From positions 1-60,435 of the forward strand of contig JBBHKE010003282.1 in assembly GCA_037447655.1 (NCBI GenBank): a stretch of DNA of 60,435 nt. Reading direction: 5' to 3'. Both the position numbers and the translations under genes were made by a program. Of this stretch, positions 19,601-30,532 are shown piece after piece; within the stretch, counting starts at the first letter, position 1, and each line of letters begins with the position of its first letter. Source of the DNA: Zygnema cylindricum (taxonomy: Eukaryota > Streptophyta > Zygnematophyceae > Zygnematales > Zygnemataceae). The notes under the pieces were generated by a model, which worked only from the letters and a program-made list of their open reading frames with translations, searched no databases and was not told the origin of the DNA.

Positions 19601-20852
19601 TTAACCTCAAAGCCTTTACTCTCTACCAAGGACGTAGAAAACAGATTTTTATTAAAGTCAGGCACAAATAAGACATTGTGAAGAGTACTTTTAGTTGCTT
19701 TGCCCTCCACATCCACTAGCAAAGACACATCACCCACAGCACGAGTCTGAACACTCATTCCACAAGCATAATAAATATTTTCTTTGATGTTGTTTTCAGA
19801 TTTTTGAAGATGGCTTTGTTCCAGCACATGTGGGTTGAAGCTCGTGTATCCATTATCCATCCATGGTCTTTCGCGCCCTCCATCTCTGCCGCCATAGCGA
19901 ATAGATCCGTGTCATCCTCCATAGAAAATGTCAAAGTCTCATTCTGGAGGGATGAAGACGCTGAAAACAGTGCATTTCCACGAGGTGTAGGTCCCGATAA
20001 ATTTTTGTAAAACTGAGTTTGTTGCCATCCCGGCCTGTATAGACCAGTATCGTTAGATTTTTTAAGCTTAGGACAAAATTTGTATCCATGACCTCTCTCA
20101 CTACAATAAAAACATGCATTGTTGGATTGTCTATTTCCACCTTGATTAAACTGTCTAAACTGATTAGACTGATTTCTTTGCTGATTAAACTGTCCTTTCC
20201 TCTCAAAGTCTGAATTAAAAGCCTCTACCTGCTCAACATTAAGAATATTAGATGTAGCTTCTTCTTCTAGCAAAATATTGATAGCTAACTGTAAAGTCCG
20301 GCTAGCTTTATCTTTCTGTTTCAGCATATCAGATGCTCCTTTCAGACTACGAGGGAGACCCCTCATGAGCAACGCTGCCTACTGAAACTGAGGAAACACC
20401 CCACCTGCACAAGCATGTGCATCTACAAAGATGCAAAACTTGTTAGAATATTCAGCCATTGTACCCCCAGTGTACTTATAGTCCCAAATTTTTCCAGCTA
20501 ATAATAGTTCTTCCTAGACATTAGCATTTTCATAATTATTTTTAAGAGATTTCCAAATATCAATTGCTTTTTTCATTTTTATCCGAGACATAGCTAAGTC
20601 CTCTGATATACAGAATTTCAGAATAGAACGAGCTTGCGTATTTTTCTTAGACCATGCCGGATCAGATTCATCCAGAGAACCATCCAATATGTCCAAGAGA
20701 TTCACATTCTCAAAATGTGTCTCCACCATGTCCGCCTAGTAAACATACTTTTCCCCCGAAAAGATAGGAATTCTTGATGACAGGCCCATAACCTGTTGTT
20801 CTACGACCACCGGTGCAGGTGGAGGAGCAGCAGTAGTAGTAGAAGTAGACAT
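16686..20852 (-). pseudogene. B2 gag-pol, decayed
   Basis: Gag starts at ATG 20852 inside the 5' LTR. Recognisable in order: Gag (NLLDILDGSLDESDP), CCHC knuckle (CFYCSERGHGYKFC, about 20080-20120), protease (WIMDTRASTHMC, where the usual Gly is Arg), pre-integrase HKRLGHVNYDSL, integrase core (HSDVFGPAKVP; LRSDNDGEY; SSEQNGVLERLNRT), a hinge with NQQ repeats, reverse transcriptase with YVDDLL (about 17650) and RNase H (ESEYMAASSALKEL). The frame is broken by many stops, several of them CTGG to CTAG or CAG to TAG changes relative to B1, and by at least one frameshift near 16855. The RT block 16820-18037 is the longest intact piece. Confidence 0.88.
20783..20793 (-). promoter_or_regulatory. Primer-binding site of B2
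   Basis: GGTTATGGGCC on the minus strand, directly inside the 5' LTR. It matches 11 nt of the complement of the tRNA-iMet anticodon arm; beyond that the B family differs (TGTC). Confidence 0.7.
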
Positions 20853-21632
20853 GATACACTCTCAGAAGCTATCAAGAATCCTACCAAACAGCTGTTTTCA
20901 AGTGCTCACCAATTCTTACACAAGCATTCAAACCTCTCAAAACTCTCTCACAATATAGAGTAGCATAAACACTGACAACTCCCAAAGTTTCAGCACAATT
21001 GACCCAACAACACTCAAGATATAATACTCAGAAGTTTCCCAAAAACTGTTTGCAGTTTTACTACTTGGAAGTCTAGATACATAAAAATGCTCTGAGTCCT
21101 AAGTCTTATACTTTCGGTGTTCTACCGCCGATAACACTGTACCTGAGAGGTACGTCTAGAATCAACCCACCTACTGAGATCTACGTGTTCTTGATCGTGC
21201 CAACCCAATCTATTATTGTACAGTCAATATTACTCAGAATCTATATTAAGTTACTGTACAAATACTTGTCGGCTAAGTCACTTGTGATACTCTTATGAAT
21301 CTCTTCCGTTGACTAGATTCATATTAATCGCAGCTGCGTTGTCCCGTACCGGATCACATTTATATCACCCGCGGCTGCGGTGTCCTGCACCAAATCATAT
21401 CCAAGATAGTAGCAGCTGCGTTTGTCTGTACGGATCTTATCCAAAGTGACCGCAGCTGCGTTTGTCCTGTCAGTATCGCAGCTTCGCTGCTGCGCTGCTC
21501 TGCTGCTGCGCTGCTGCGCAGCTCTGCTGTATAGCAGGTGCGCTGCTCTTCCGTATAGCAGCTGCGCTGCTGTCTGTATAGTTGCTGCGGTGCTGCGCTG
21601 CTGTGAGACTGAGAGCTTTCCAAAAGACAACA
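20794..21632 (-). repeat. B2 5' LTR (839 bp)
   Basis: Pairs with 15753-16590. The two differ at a number of sites scattered over the LTR, so the insertion is not recent. Confidence 0.92.
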
Positions 21633-21637
21633 GGGTT

Positions 21638-22673
21638 TACATCCGAATGCTCAGAATGTTATACGGAGAATCTTCGCTTAGAAACAAAGTAACAAGACTA
21701 AGTTTCGGTTACATGCGAAAATACCCTAAATGTGCAAAAATGCAATTGGAACTTTGAAATATGACGGTTGTAGACGTGGGTACAACTTTGTGACGGTTGA
21801 AGACGACTACGAAACTTTCGATAATCGGTGACGCCAACAAAAACGAAGAGGGTTGTAGACGTTTGGTTTTTTGACACGGGAGACGTTTAGGGTTTTGTCA
21901 CATTTTAATGCCAGCTCACTTGTGACAATGTCGACATGACAAAATTCAAAAACTTTCTCCCATGGCTATCCGATTTCGTTTTTCCGACTTTTCCCACTCG
22001 ACTTGCCATAAAAATATACATAAAAGGTAGTCAAAAGAATTATTTTTCAAATATTTTCATTTAATACCAACAATGCCGTGCCTCATTCAAAAAAGTGAGA
22101 GATAAAAGTGACAGTGTGAGAGGGAGAGGGGAGAGGCGACGACGGCGCAAAATTCTGCATAGGACCCATGAATGAAACAAAAGGTGCAAGACCCTTGCAG
22201 ATTTTTTTTTCCGTACATGCTCGTCTTTTCCGCACATGCACCTGACGGACAGGGAGAAAAATAGCGAGTGCTCTCCTCGTCCTAAAATTTTCGCACTCGT
22301 GTGGCGCTTGCTTGGATTGTTTTTCTTTCGTTGTTTGGGTGGTACTTTCCCTAAAATCAGGTCACGAGGTGATTTTTGATGAAGTTTTTTGACGAGTTGG
22401 ATTATCTTGCCCAGGGGTCGAAAAAAGGGAAACGCCGAAATTCGTTAACATGATGACAAACATGAAGTACATTGAAATTATTTGTTGTACTTTTAAAGAA
22501 TTTATTTTATTGTACGGCTAAAGTTTATCTCGTACGGAACCGCGTTGTGGGTGAAAGCGACAAAATATAGTCGATACTTTAATGCATGGGGACGTACCCT
22601 TATGTTAATCGTTATTTGCGCCTTAATAAATTCAAATATGTGACAGTTGTAGACGGCTACAAAATATGCGACA
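21638..22673. other. Spacer between B2 and element I, no gene recognised
   Basis: The motif TGACGGTTGTAGACG or a close variant occurs at about 21762, 21790 (TTGAAGACG), 21850 and 22638. A GAGAG-rich stretch lies at 22100-22140. No coding frame is convincing. Confidence 0.45.
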
Positions 22674-22931
22674 TATTCTTCTACAACCACAGTTGCAGGA
22701 GGAGAAACAACAGTAGTACTAGAAGTAGACATCAAATCAGCATAAGCTATCAACAACCAACTTTCAACTGACATAGAATGTGATACAAAACTGGAAAGTG
22801 ACTCAAATACAGTACCACAATTTAGAACACAATATACTGACAATTCCCAAAGTTGCAACTCAATTGACACAGTCAAACATAAGATATAGTCTTTGCAAGT
22901 TCTCAAAAACTGCATTTTGATTACTATATTC
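22674..22931 (-). repeat. Element I 3' LTR, U5 side
   Basis: On the minus strand it ends GGTTGTAGAAGAATA, corresponding to the B-family end GGTTGTAGAACAACA with a decayed terminus. The outer boundary is therefore approximate. Confidence 0.6.
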
Positions 22932-23440
22932 TGTTGAAAAATGGTATTTTATATTCTATCTTCTTAGTCAACCTATAAGCATCCTACAGTTCTCATACTT
23001 ATCGTAGTCACTAATAAAAAATATTCAGCCATGGCTGCCTCAGACATATGAGAAGACATGCAAAAGATAAGGCTCGTGCAAAAGGTAGGCTGCTAGGGTT
23101 AGGATTTGATCATGTGACCTCCGGACGAAAGCCGTACGGAGTAGAAGTCGGCTTTATCCGGTAAATCTTGATGAAACAATATCCATATTGTATTTTTTAA
23201 GTATTTAAATAATAGCGCGGCGACATATGTTGAAATCACTAGATTTAGGGGAGATATTTTCTAGGTCTTAATTGATTAGAATAGCTAAAAGAAAAAGCGT
23301 AGGCAACCTGTCTTCATCTTCTCTCTCTAGTCCCCATACTTGTTGTAGTCACTGAAGGAGAGAGAGGGCGGTGGAGCCATGGCTGCCTCAGCTCTTTAGG
23401 CAGGACTAAAGAGTGACCTAAGTCACTCTTAACAAAATGG

Positions 23441-23515
23441 TTGAGTCCGGCAGGACTCGAACCTACGACCGACAGAGCGAGGAATAGCCGTCAGCTCTTA
23501 CCAATCTGTCGTAGT
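23441..23515 (-). other. Antisense tRNA-like segment in the D 5' LTR
   Basis: On the minus strand, GATTGGTAAGAGCTGACGGC resembles a D-arm and A box, and GGTCGTAGGTTCGAGTCC is a canonical T-arm and B box. The spacing is close to a tRNA, but no full cloverleaf with acceptor stem is evident. The 3' LTR keeps it at 40327-40401. Confidence 0.5.
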
Positions 23516-23605
23516 AGTTCGTTAGGATACATAGGGTTTGATAGCAATTTAAACATTAGCTAGATAATTAATTCGATTAATGGAATAAAAAATTGAGGAC
23601 ATATA

Positions 23606-24435
23606 TGTTGTCTTTTGGAAAGCTCTCAGTCTCAGAGCAGCGCAGCAACTATACAGACAGCAGCGCAGCTGCTATACGGAAGAGCAGCGCAGCTGCTATA
23701 CAGCAGAGCTGCGCAGCAACGCAGCAGCAGAGCAGCGCAGCAGCGAAGCTGCGATACAGACAGGACAAACGCAGCTGCGGTCACTTTGGATAAGATCCGT
23801 ACAGACAACGCAGCTGCTACTATCTTGGATATGATTTGGTGCAGGACACCGCAGCCGCGGGTGATATAAATGTGATCCGGTACGGGACAACGCAGCTGCG
23901 ATTGATATGAATCTAGTCAACGGACGAGATTCATAAGAGTATCACAAGTGACTTAGCCGACAAGTATTTGTACAATAACTTATTATAGATTCTGAGTAAT
24001 ATTGACTGTACAATGATAGATTGGGTTGGCACGATCAAGAACACGTAGATCTCAGTAGGTGGGTTGATTCTGGACGTACCTCTCAGGTACACTGTTATCG
24101 GCGGTAGAACACCGAAAGTATAAGACTTAGGACTTAGAACAATTTAATGTATCCATACTTCCAAGTAGTAAAACTGCAAACAGTTTTTGGGAAACTTCTG
24201 AGTATTATATCTTGAGTGTTGTTGGGTCAATTGTGCTGAAACTTTGGGAGTTGTCAGTGTTTATGCTACTCTATATTCTTATAGAGTTTTCTGAAGCTTG
24301 GATGCTTGTATAAGAATTGGTGAGCACTTAAGAACAGCTGGTTGGTAGGATTCTTGATAGCTTCTGAGAGTGTATCATGTCTACTTCTACTACTACTGCT
24401 GCTCCTCCACCTGCACCGGTGGTTGTAGAACAACA
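23606..24435 (+). repeat. B1 5' LTR (830 bp)
   Basis: TGTTGTCTTTTGG...GAACAACA. The U3 part holds a cluster of GCAGCTGC/CAGCTG motifs. The end contains the Gag start ATG at 24377. Confidence 0.93.
23865..23870 (+). promoter_or_regulatory. Candidate TATA box in the B1 LTR
   Basis: TATAAA in GGGTGATATAAATGTG, downstream of the CAGCTG cluster and about 510 nt before the Gag start. The same sequence is kept in the other B LTRs. The start site itself is not visible. Confidence 0.4.
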
Positions 24436-27400
24436 GGTTATGGGCCTGTCATCAAGAATTCCTATCTTTTCTGGGGATAAGTATGTTTACTGGGCGGATA
24501 TGGTGGAGACACATTTTGAAAATGTCAATCTTTTGGATATATTGGATGGTTCTTTGGATGAATCTGATCCGTCATGGTCTAAGAAAAATACGCAGGCTCG
24601 TTCTATTTTGAAATTTTGTATATCTGAAGACTTAGCTATGTCTCAGATAAAAATGAAAAAAGCAATTGATATCTGGAAATCCATTAAAAGTGATTATGAA
24701 AAGGCTAATGTTCAGGAAGAACTTCTATTGGCTGGAAAAATTTGGGACTATAAGTACACTGGCGGTACAATGGCTGAATATTCTAACAAATTTAGTATTC
24801 TTGTAGATGCACATGCTTGTGCCGGTGGGGTGTTTCCTCAGTTTCAACAGGCAACATTGCTCATGCGGGGTCTCCCTCGTAGTATGAAAGGAGCATCTGA
24901 CATGCTCAAACAGAAAGATAAAGCTAGCTGGACTTTACAGTTAGCGATCAATATTTTATTAGAGGAGTAAGCTACATCTAACATCCTCAATGTTGAGCAA
25001 GTAGAGGCTTTTAATTCAGAATTTGGAAAGAAAGGTCAATTTAATCAGCAAAGTAATCAGTTTACCCAATTGAGACTGTTTAATCTGGGGGGAAATAGAA
25101 AATCCAACAATGCATGTTTTTATTGTAGTGAGAGAGGTCATGCATACAAATTCTGTCCTAAACTTAAACAAGCTAACGATACAGGTTTATACAGGCCAGG
25201 ATGGCAACAAAGTCAGTTTTACAAAAACTTCACAAGGCCTACACCTCGTGGAAATGCACTGTTTTCAGCTTCTTCATCACTCCAAGACGAAACTCTGACA
25301 TTTTTTGAGGAGGACGACACGGATCTATTCGCTATGGCGGCAGCAATGGAAGGCGCAAAGGACCCTGTATGGATTATGGATACAGGAGCGTCAACGCATA
25401 TGTGTTGGAAAAAGGCCATCTTCAAAAATCTGAAAGCAACGCCGGAGAAAAATATTTATTATGCTTGTGGAATGAGTGTCCAAACTCGTGCAATGGGTGA
25501 TGTGTCCTTGCTAGTTGATGTGGATGGAAAACCAATTGAAAGGACTCTTCACAATGTCTTATTTGTGCCTGACTTTAAGAAAAATCTGTGTTCTACGTCG
25601 TTGGTTGAGAGTAAAGGCTTTGAGGTCAGTTTGAAAAATGGTTGGCAGGTTGTTAGCAAAAACGGCAAGGTTGCGGTTACAGGTACTACAGATAGTAGCA
25701 GGATGTATCGCATGGATATGGCTAATACAAAAGAAAATGATGTTTTGTACTCCGGTGTTTTGCACTCAGATGAGTTGTGGCATAAAAGATTAGGCCATGT
25801 CAACTATGATAGTTTGAAAAAAATGGTTGTTGCTGGAAAGATAGAGGGTGTATCAATCACAGATGGGCCGGTCAAAACTTGCGATGGTTGCGCTTTAGGC
25901 AAAATCCACAGATTGCCATTTCCTAACGAGTCTGAGCATCGGTCGACCAAACTTTTACAACAAATTCATTCGGATGTCTTTGGTCCGGCGAAGGTTCCTT
26001 CTGCCGGAGGAATGAAATATATGGTCACCTTCACAGATGATTTCTCACGGTATACAAAAGTTTACTTCATGAAGGAGAAGAGAAGTGTTTGGTCACTTCA
26101 AACACTATAAAGCATGGGCTGAAAAACTTCATAATTCACCTATTTTGCAGCTCAGATCGGACAATGGTGGTGAATATACATCAAAAGAGTTTGAAACCTT
26201 TTTACTCGAGGAAGGCATTAGTCATCTACTGACTGTTCCATATTCACCGGAACAAAATGGGGTGTCGGAACGGCTGAATAGAACTCTCACGGAAAGCTCT
26301 AGATCTATGCTCGCCGATAAAGGTGTGGATCCGAAATTCTGGGCTGAGGCTCTAAATTGTGCAGTTTATATTAAAAATAGGATAGGATCTAGATCGGTAG
26401 AAACAACTCCTTACGAAATCTGGACGGGTAGCAAACCAGATGTTAGCCATTTCAAGGTCTTTGGTAGTCAATGATTTATATTGGATACGTCTACAGATAG
26501 ATGGAAAATGGAATCGAAGGGATTACCGGGTATTTTGTTAGGATATGATGATCACTCGAAAGGTTATATAGTCTTTGTGTTTGAAAGGCAAAAAATAGTT
26601 GTAGCTAGAAACATCATTGTTAAGGATGAACTAGACTCCATAGATTTATTTCAAATAACAGAGCAGCAAAGGCAACAGAAAGTACAGGAGTATGTCATCT
26701 TAGATTGCATGTAGGAACTTGTCCCGCAGATTCCACAAACTCCGGTAATGACTCAGGAATCAGACTCCCTCCAACTTCCTCACCAACTTCGGGTCCAGAC
26801 GGACCAAGAGCAGTCAATACAGACGGAACGCAATCAGCGCAATCACGAACACACGGATCGCAACCAGCGCAATCAGCAAGACACGGATCGCAACCAGCGC
26901 AACCAGCGCAATCAGCGCAATGCGCGGGATCCGACAATCTTAGCCTCAGAATTTCCGGGGGGAAGAAGATCAAGCAGCCGCCTGCAAGCAAGCTCTCACT
27001 TTGCCTACTCGGCAGTCTCAGGGGAGCCCTTGACCATCCAAGAAGCTTTCTCATCACCAGAGCGGAATCACTGGATTGAGGCGACAAACGACGAAATGAA
27101 GTCGATCATGGAGGCTCAAACATGGGAGCTCGTGGACCTTCCTCCAGACCGAAAAGCGATCGGCAGCAAATGGGTATTCAAGGTGAAGTTAAATCCCGAT
27201 AACACCATTGAACGCTATAAGGCCAGACTTGTGGCGAAGGGGTACAATCAAAAGGAAGGAATCGATTTTGAAGAAACATTTTCTCCGGTTGTAAGATTTC
27301 CAACAGTTAGGATTTTGCTCTCCCTAGCTGCTATAGAAGATATGGAAATTCATCAGATGGATGTAAAAACGGCCTTTTGCATGGAGAACTAGAAGAGACC

Positions 27401-28600
27401 ATTTACATGCAGCAGCCTGAAAAGTATGTAGAACCAGGAAAAGAGCACTTAGTATGCAAGTTGCTAAAATCTTTGTACGGCCTAAAACAGGCCCCCAGAG
27501 AGTGGAATATAAAGCTTGATGAATTCTTGACTAGTCTAGGATTTCAAAGGATAAGTTCTGATCACTCTGTCTACGTTCTAAAGGGTGAAAATGGGATAGT
27601 GTATATAGCAGTATATGTAGATGATTTGCTATTAATTAGTAAATCAATGGCTGAAATTAACAAAATCAAAAATGCTTTAAACTCACGGTTCGAGATGAAA
27701 GACCTCGGTGAGGCAAAATATATTTTGGGTATCCAGGTAAAGAGGGACAGAAATAAGAAAATAATAAAACTGACTCAAAAAGAGGCTACTGGAAACATGT
27801 TAGATGAGTACGGAATACGGGGGGCAAAAGGGTGTTTAACTCCAATGGAGTTTCGGCAGAAGTTAGAGGGAAAAGAGACAGAACCAGGTGTCATTGTTAG
27901 CGAGTATTTAGAATCAGGGGAGAATGATCCTATGACAATAATACCTTATAGACAGATAGTGGGAAGCTTAATATACTTCATGAATTGTACCCGTCTTGAC
28001 ATAGCTGCAGCAGTCGGGGTATTGAGTAGGAGTCTAGAGAATCCGAGAAAATCTGACTTTGACGCAGCAAGGAGAGTCTTAAAATATTTGGCTGGAACTA
28101 AAGACCTCAAACTCACACTAGGCGGAGGAGAAGTCAAGCTGCAAACATGGAGTGATGCAAGCTATGGCGACATGCCAAGCCGGAAATCTACCACGGGATT
28201 CGTTCTACAAGTTGGAAACAGTACTTGCTGCTGGAGCAGCAAACTTCAAAAGGTGACAGCACAGTCGACAATGGAGTCGGAATATATGGCAGCAAGCTCG
28301 GCCCTCAAAGAACTCTTATGGGTAAAATCCACGTTACAAGAACTAGGATACATGCAAGTTGGTCCACAGGTGATCTGGTGTGATAACCAGGCTGCCATTG
28401 CCATTGCTTCTAACCCGAGTCATCACTTCAAAAGCAAGCACATGGATGTACGATTACACTTTGTAAGAGAAAAAGTGTTCTCTAGAGTGATTAAATCATG
28501 TTACTTACCAGATGCAAAAATGATTGCTGATATGCTCACTAAAGCTCTTCCTGCTCCTAAGCTGAAGTATTGTAGGGAAGCAGTGGGATTAAGTGAATAG
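24377..28600 (+). pseudogene. B1 gag-pol, nearly complete but interrupted
   Basis: It starts at ATG 24377 in the LTR (MSTSTTTAAPPPAPVVVEQQ). Domains: UBN2-type Gag, CCHC knuckle (CFYCSERGHAYKFC, about 25113), protease WIMDTGASTHMC (about 25370), HHCC (HKRLGHVNYDSL; CDGCALGKIHRLPF), integrase core with HSDVFGP, LRSDNGGEY and PEQNGVSERLNRT as the D,D,E signature, a hinge with NQRN repeats, RT with YVDDLL (27618-27635) and RNase H ending at 28600. Breaks: a TAA at 24968, a frameshift near 26083, a TGA at 26472, a TAG at 26712 and a 1-bp loss near 27376 (GCCTTTTGCATGG). The catalytic residues are all still legible. It is the best reference copy in the window. Confidence 0.92.
24436..24450 (+). 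promoter_or_regulatory. Primer-binding site of B1
   Basis: GGTTATGGGCCTGTC follows the LTR end directly. The first 11 nt complement the tRNA-iMet anticodon arm. It is translated as part of Gag (QVMGLSS). Confidence 0.75.
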
Positions 28601-28695
28601 TTGAATTGTTGCACTGCTATATTGCTATGCTGCGATACTGCCCTAGTTTATCACCGCAGCTGCGCTGGTATACTGAGTCTAAAGCTTTAGGGGAG

Positions 28696-29533
28696 TGTTG
28701 TCTTTTGGAAAGCTCTCAGTCTCAGAGCAGCGCAGCAGCGCAGCAACTATACAGACAGCAGCGCAGCTGCTATACGGAAGAGCAGCGCAGCTGCTATACA
28801 GCAGAGCTGCGCAGCAACGCAGCAGCAGAGCAGCGCAACAGCGAAGCTGCGATACAGACAGGACAAACGCAGCTGCGGTCACTTTGGATAAGATCCGTAC
28901 AGACAACGCAGCTGCTACTATCTTGGATATGATTTGGTGCAGGACACCGCAGCCGCGGGTGATATAAATGTGATCCGGTACGGGACAACGCAGCTGCGAT
29001 TGATATGAATCTAGTCAACGGACGAGATTCATAAGAGTATCACAAGTGACTTAGCCGACAAGTATTTGTACAATAACTTAATATAGATTCTGAGTAATAT
29101 TGACTGTACAATGATAGATTGGGTTGGCACGATCAAGAACACGTAGATCTCAGTAGGTGGGTTGATTCTGGACGTACCTCTCAGGTACACTGTTATCGGC
29201 GGTAGAACACCGAAAGTATAAGACTTAGGACTTAGAACATTTTAATGTATCCAGACTTCCAAGTAGTAAAACTGCAGACAGTTTTTTGGAAACTTCTGAG
29301 TATTATATCTTGAGTGTTGTTGGGTCAATTGTGCTGAAACTTTGGGAGTTGTCAGTGTTTATGTTACTCTATATTCTCATGGAGTTTTGTGAGATTTGGA
29401 TGCTTGTATAAGAATTGGTGATCACTTAAGAACAGCTGTTTGGTAGGATTCTTGATAGCTTCTGAGAGTGTATCATGTCTACTTCTACTACTACTGCTGC
29501 TCCTCCACCTGCACCGGTGGTTATAGAACAACA
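28696..29533 (+). repeat. B1 3' LTR (838 bp)
   Basis: Pairs with the 5' LTR and ends GAACAACA, followed by ATATA. Confidence 0.94.
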
Positions 29534-29538
29534 ATATA

Positions 29539-30532
29539 TGTTGTCCATAGCTTATTTCAGCCATGGATTACTCATGGAAACACCCACAGACTACCTCAAA
29601 AACAGCTGTGTTTCAGACGACACAGATTACTCCACACTGAACAAAATGATCTCAAACTTCACCAATATGCAGTATAACAAATACACTGTAAACTCCTAAA
29701 GTTACAGCCAAATACACAAAGGCATCTAGAAGATATACTCTCCAGAGTTTCCCAAAAATAGCTGACAGCTTCACAAACTAACCACTTCGACTGTTCACAG
29801 AATCTTACAGAAATACTGAAATATAATTAAACTTCACACACATATATATTCTATATCAAAGAATAACTCCACAAAGTTTCACATAAAAGAACCAATCAGA
29901 GTGATCACACGAATAGGTCAAAGATGCAGAAAACAGTTTGCCATTACTTTGATTAACTTGACTGCGATACATAAAATAATCTAAGTCTCGCAAGTTATAC
30001 TCAGAGTACGGAGGCATACCCGCCGTACTGTATCTACTCTAATAACCTAACTAGTCAAAAGGACAAACCTCTGTTGTACAGAATATTTACACCGTACTCT
30101 TCGTATGTCAAAAACTAAGCTACCACTAAGCAACCACTAAGCTACCACTATCGTTTAATCATCATTACTTGAAATCTATCCTATTCATATTATCCGTAGT
30201 TGCGCCTTGAAATCTATCCTATTCATATTATCCGTAGTTGCGCTAGCTGCGCTGGCTGCGCTTTTCGTACGGATCATAAAAATAGCCGCAACTGCGTTGA
30301 CTTAACTGCGTCGCAGCTGCTCCGTACCGGCGGAGCCTATTTCAACATTCCGTTTATTTTACATCGGATCGCTTCGCGATCCGCCGTCCATTTGTCATTG
30401 CTTGTTCACACCACTCAATGAGTCTTTTACGTAACTTTAATTATCAATCCGTTCGCTCCCCAAATCCGTGAATCTAGTCAAACCTCCATATTAATTAGCA
30501 GTTACGCACGAAACTGACTTTTCAAAACAACA
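29539..30532 (-). mobile_element. Solo LTR C1, abutting B1
   Basis: 994 bp with TGTTG...CAACA ends and ATATA on both sides (29534-29538, 30533-30537). Orientation is taken from its similarity to the B2 and C2 LTRs on the minus strand (for example CTAAGTCTCGCAAGTTATAC). No internal region remains. Confidence 0.82.
30168..30243 (+). repeat. 38-bp perfect tandem duplication in C1
   Basis: CTTGAAATCTATCCTATTC begins at 30168 and at 30206. Both units run to GTAGTTGCGC, followed by CTAGCTGCGCTGGCTGCG. Confidence 0.85.

Larger units (their letters stand above)
15753..21632 (-). mobile_element. Copia element B2, full length
   Basis: 5880 bp on the minus strand with two full LTRs (terminal TGTTG...CAACA), a perfect 5-bp duplication GGGTT on both sides (15748-15752, 21633-21637), a primer-binding site next to the 5' LTR and a polypurine-like tract (TTTAAGGAAG) before the 3' LTR. 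It is the same family as B1. Confidence 0.93.
23606..29533 (+). mobile_element. Copia element B1, full length, inserted in the D 5' LTR
   Basis: 5928 bp with LTRs 23606-24435 and 28696-29533, a 5-bp duplication ATATA (23601-23605, 29534-29538), a primer-binding site at 24436 and a polypurine tract (TTTAGGGGAG) before the 3' LTR. Few LTR differences are visible, the main one being a 9-bp indel (GCGCAGCA unit), so this looks like one of the younger insertions. Confidence 0.95.

Noticed and set aside
22502-22915. 137-residue minus-strand frame as an independent gene
   Set aside because: It spans the end of the element I LTR, where MSTSSTT corresponds to the B-family Gag start, and then runs by chance into flanking DNA.
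23441-23515. True tRNA gene on the minus strand
   Set aside because: The A- and B-box parts are convincing, but I cannot form a complete acceptor stem and anticodon arm, and the segment is a repeated part of an LTR.
23593-23869. Repetitive Gln/Ala/Ser-rich or Leu/Cys-rich frames (also at 16319-16680, 21319-21630, 28606-29018)
   Set aside because: They are translations of the GCAGCTGC/GCAGCAG-rich U3 region of B-family LTRs, appear in several frames and both strands at once, and have no start context or domain.
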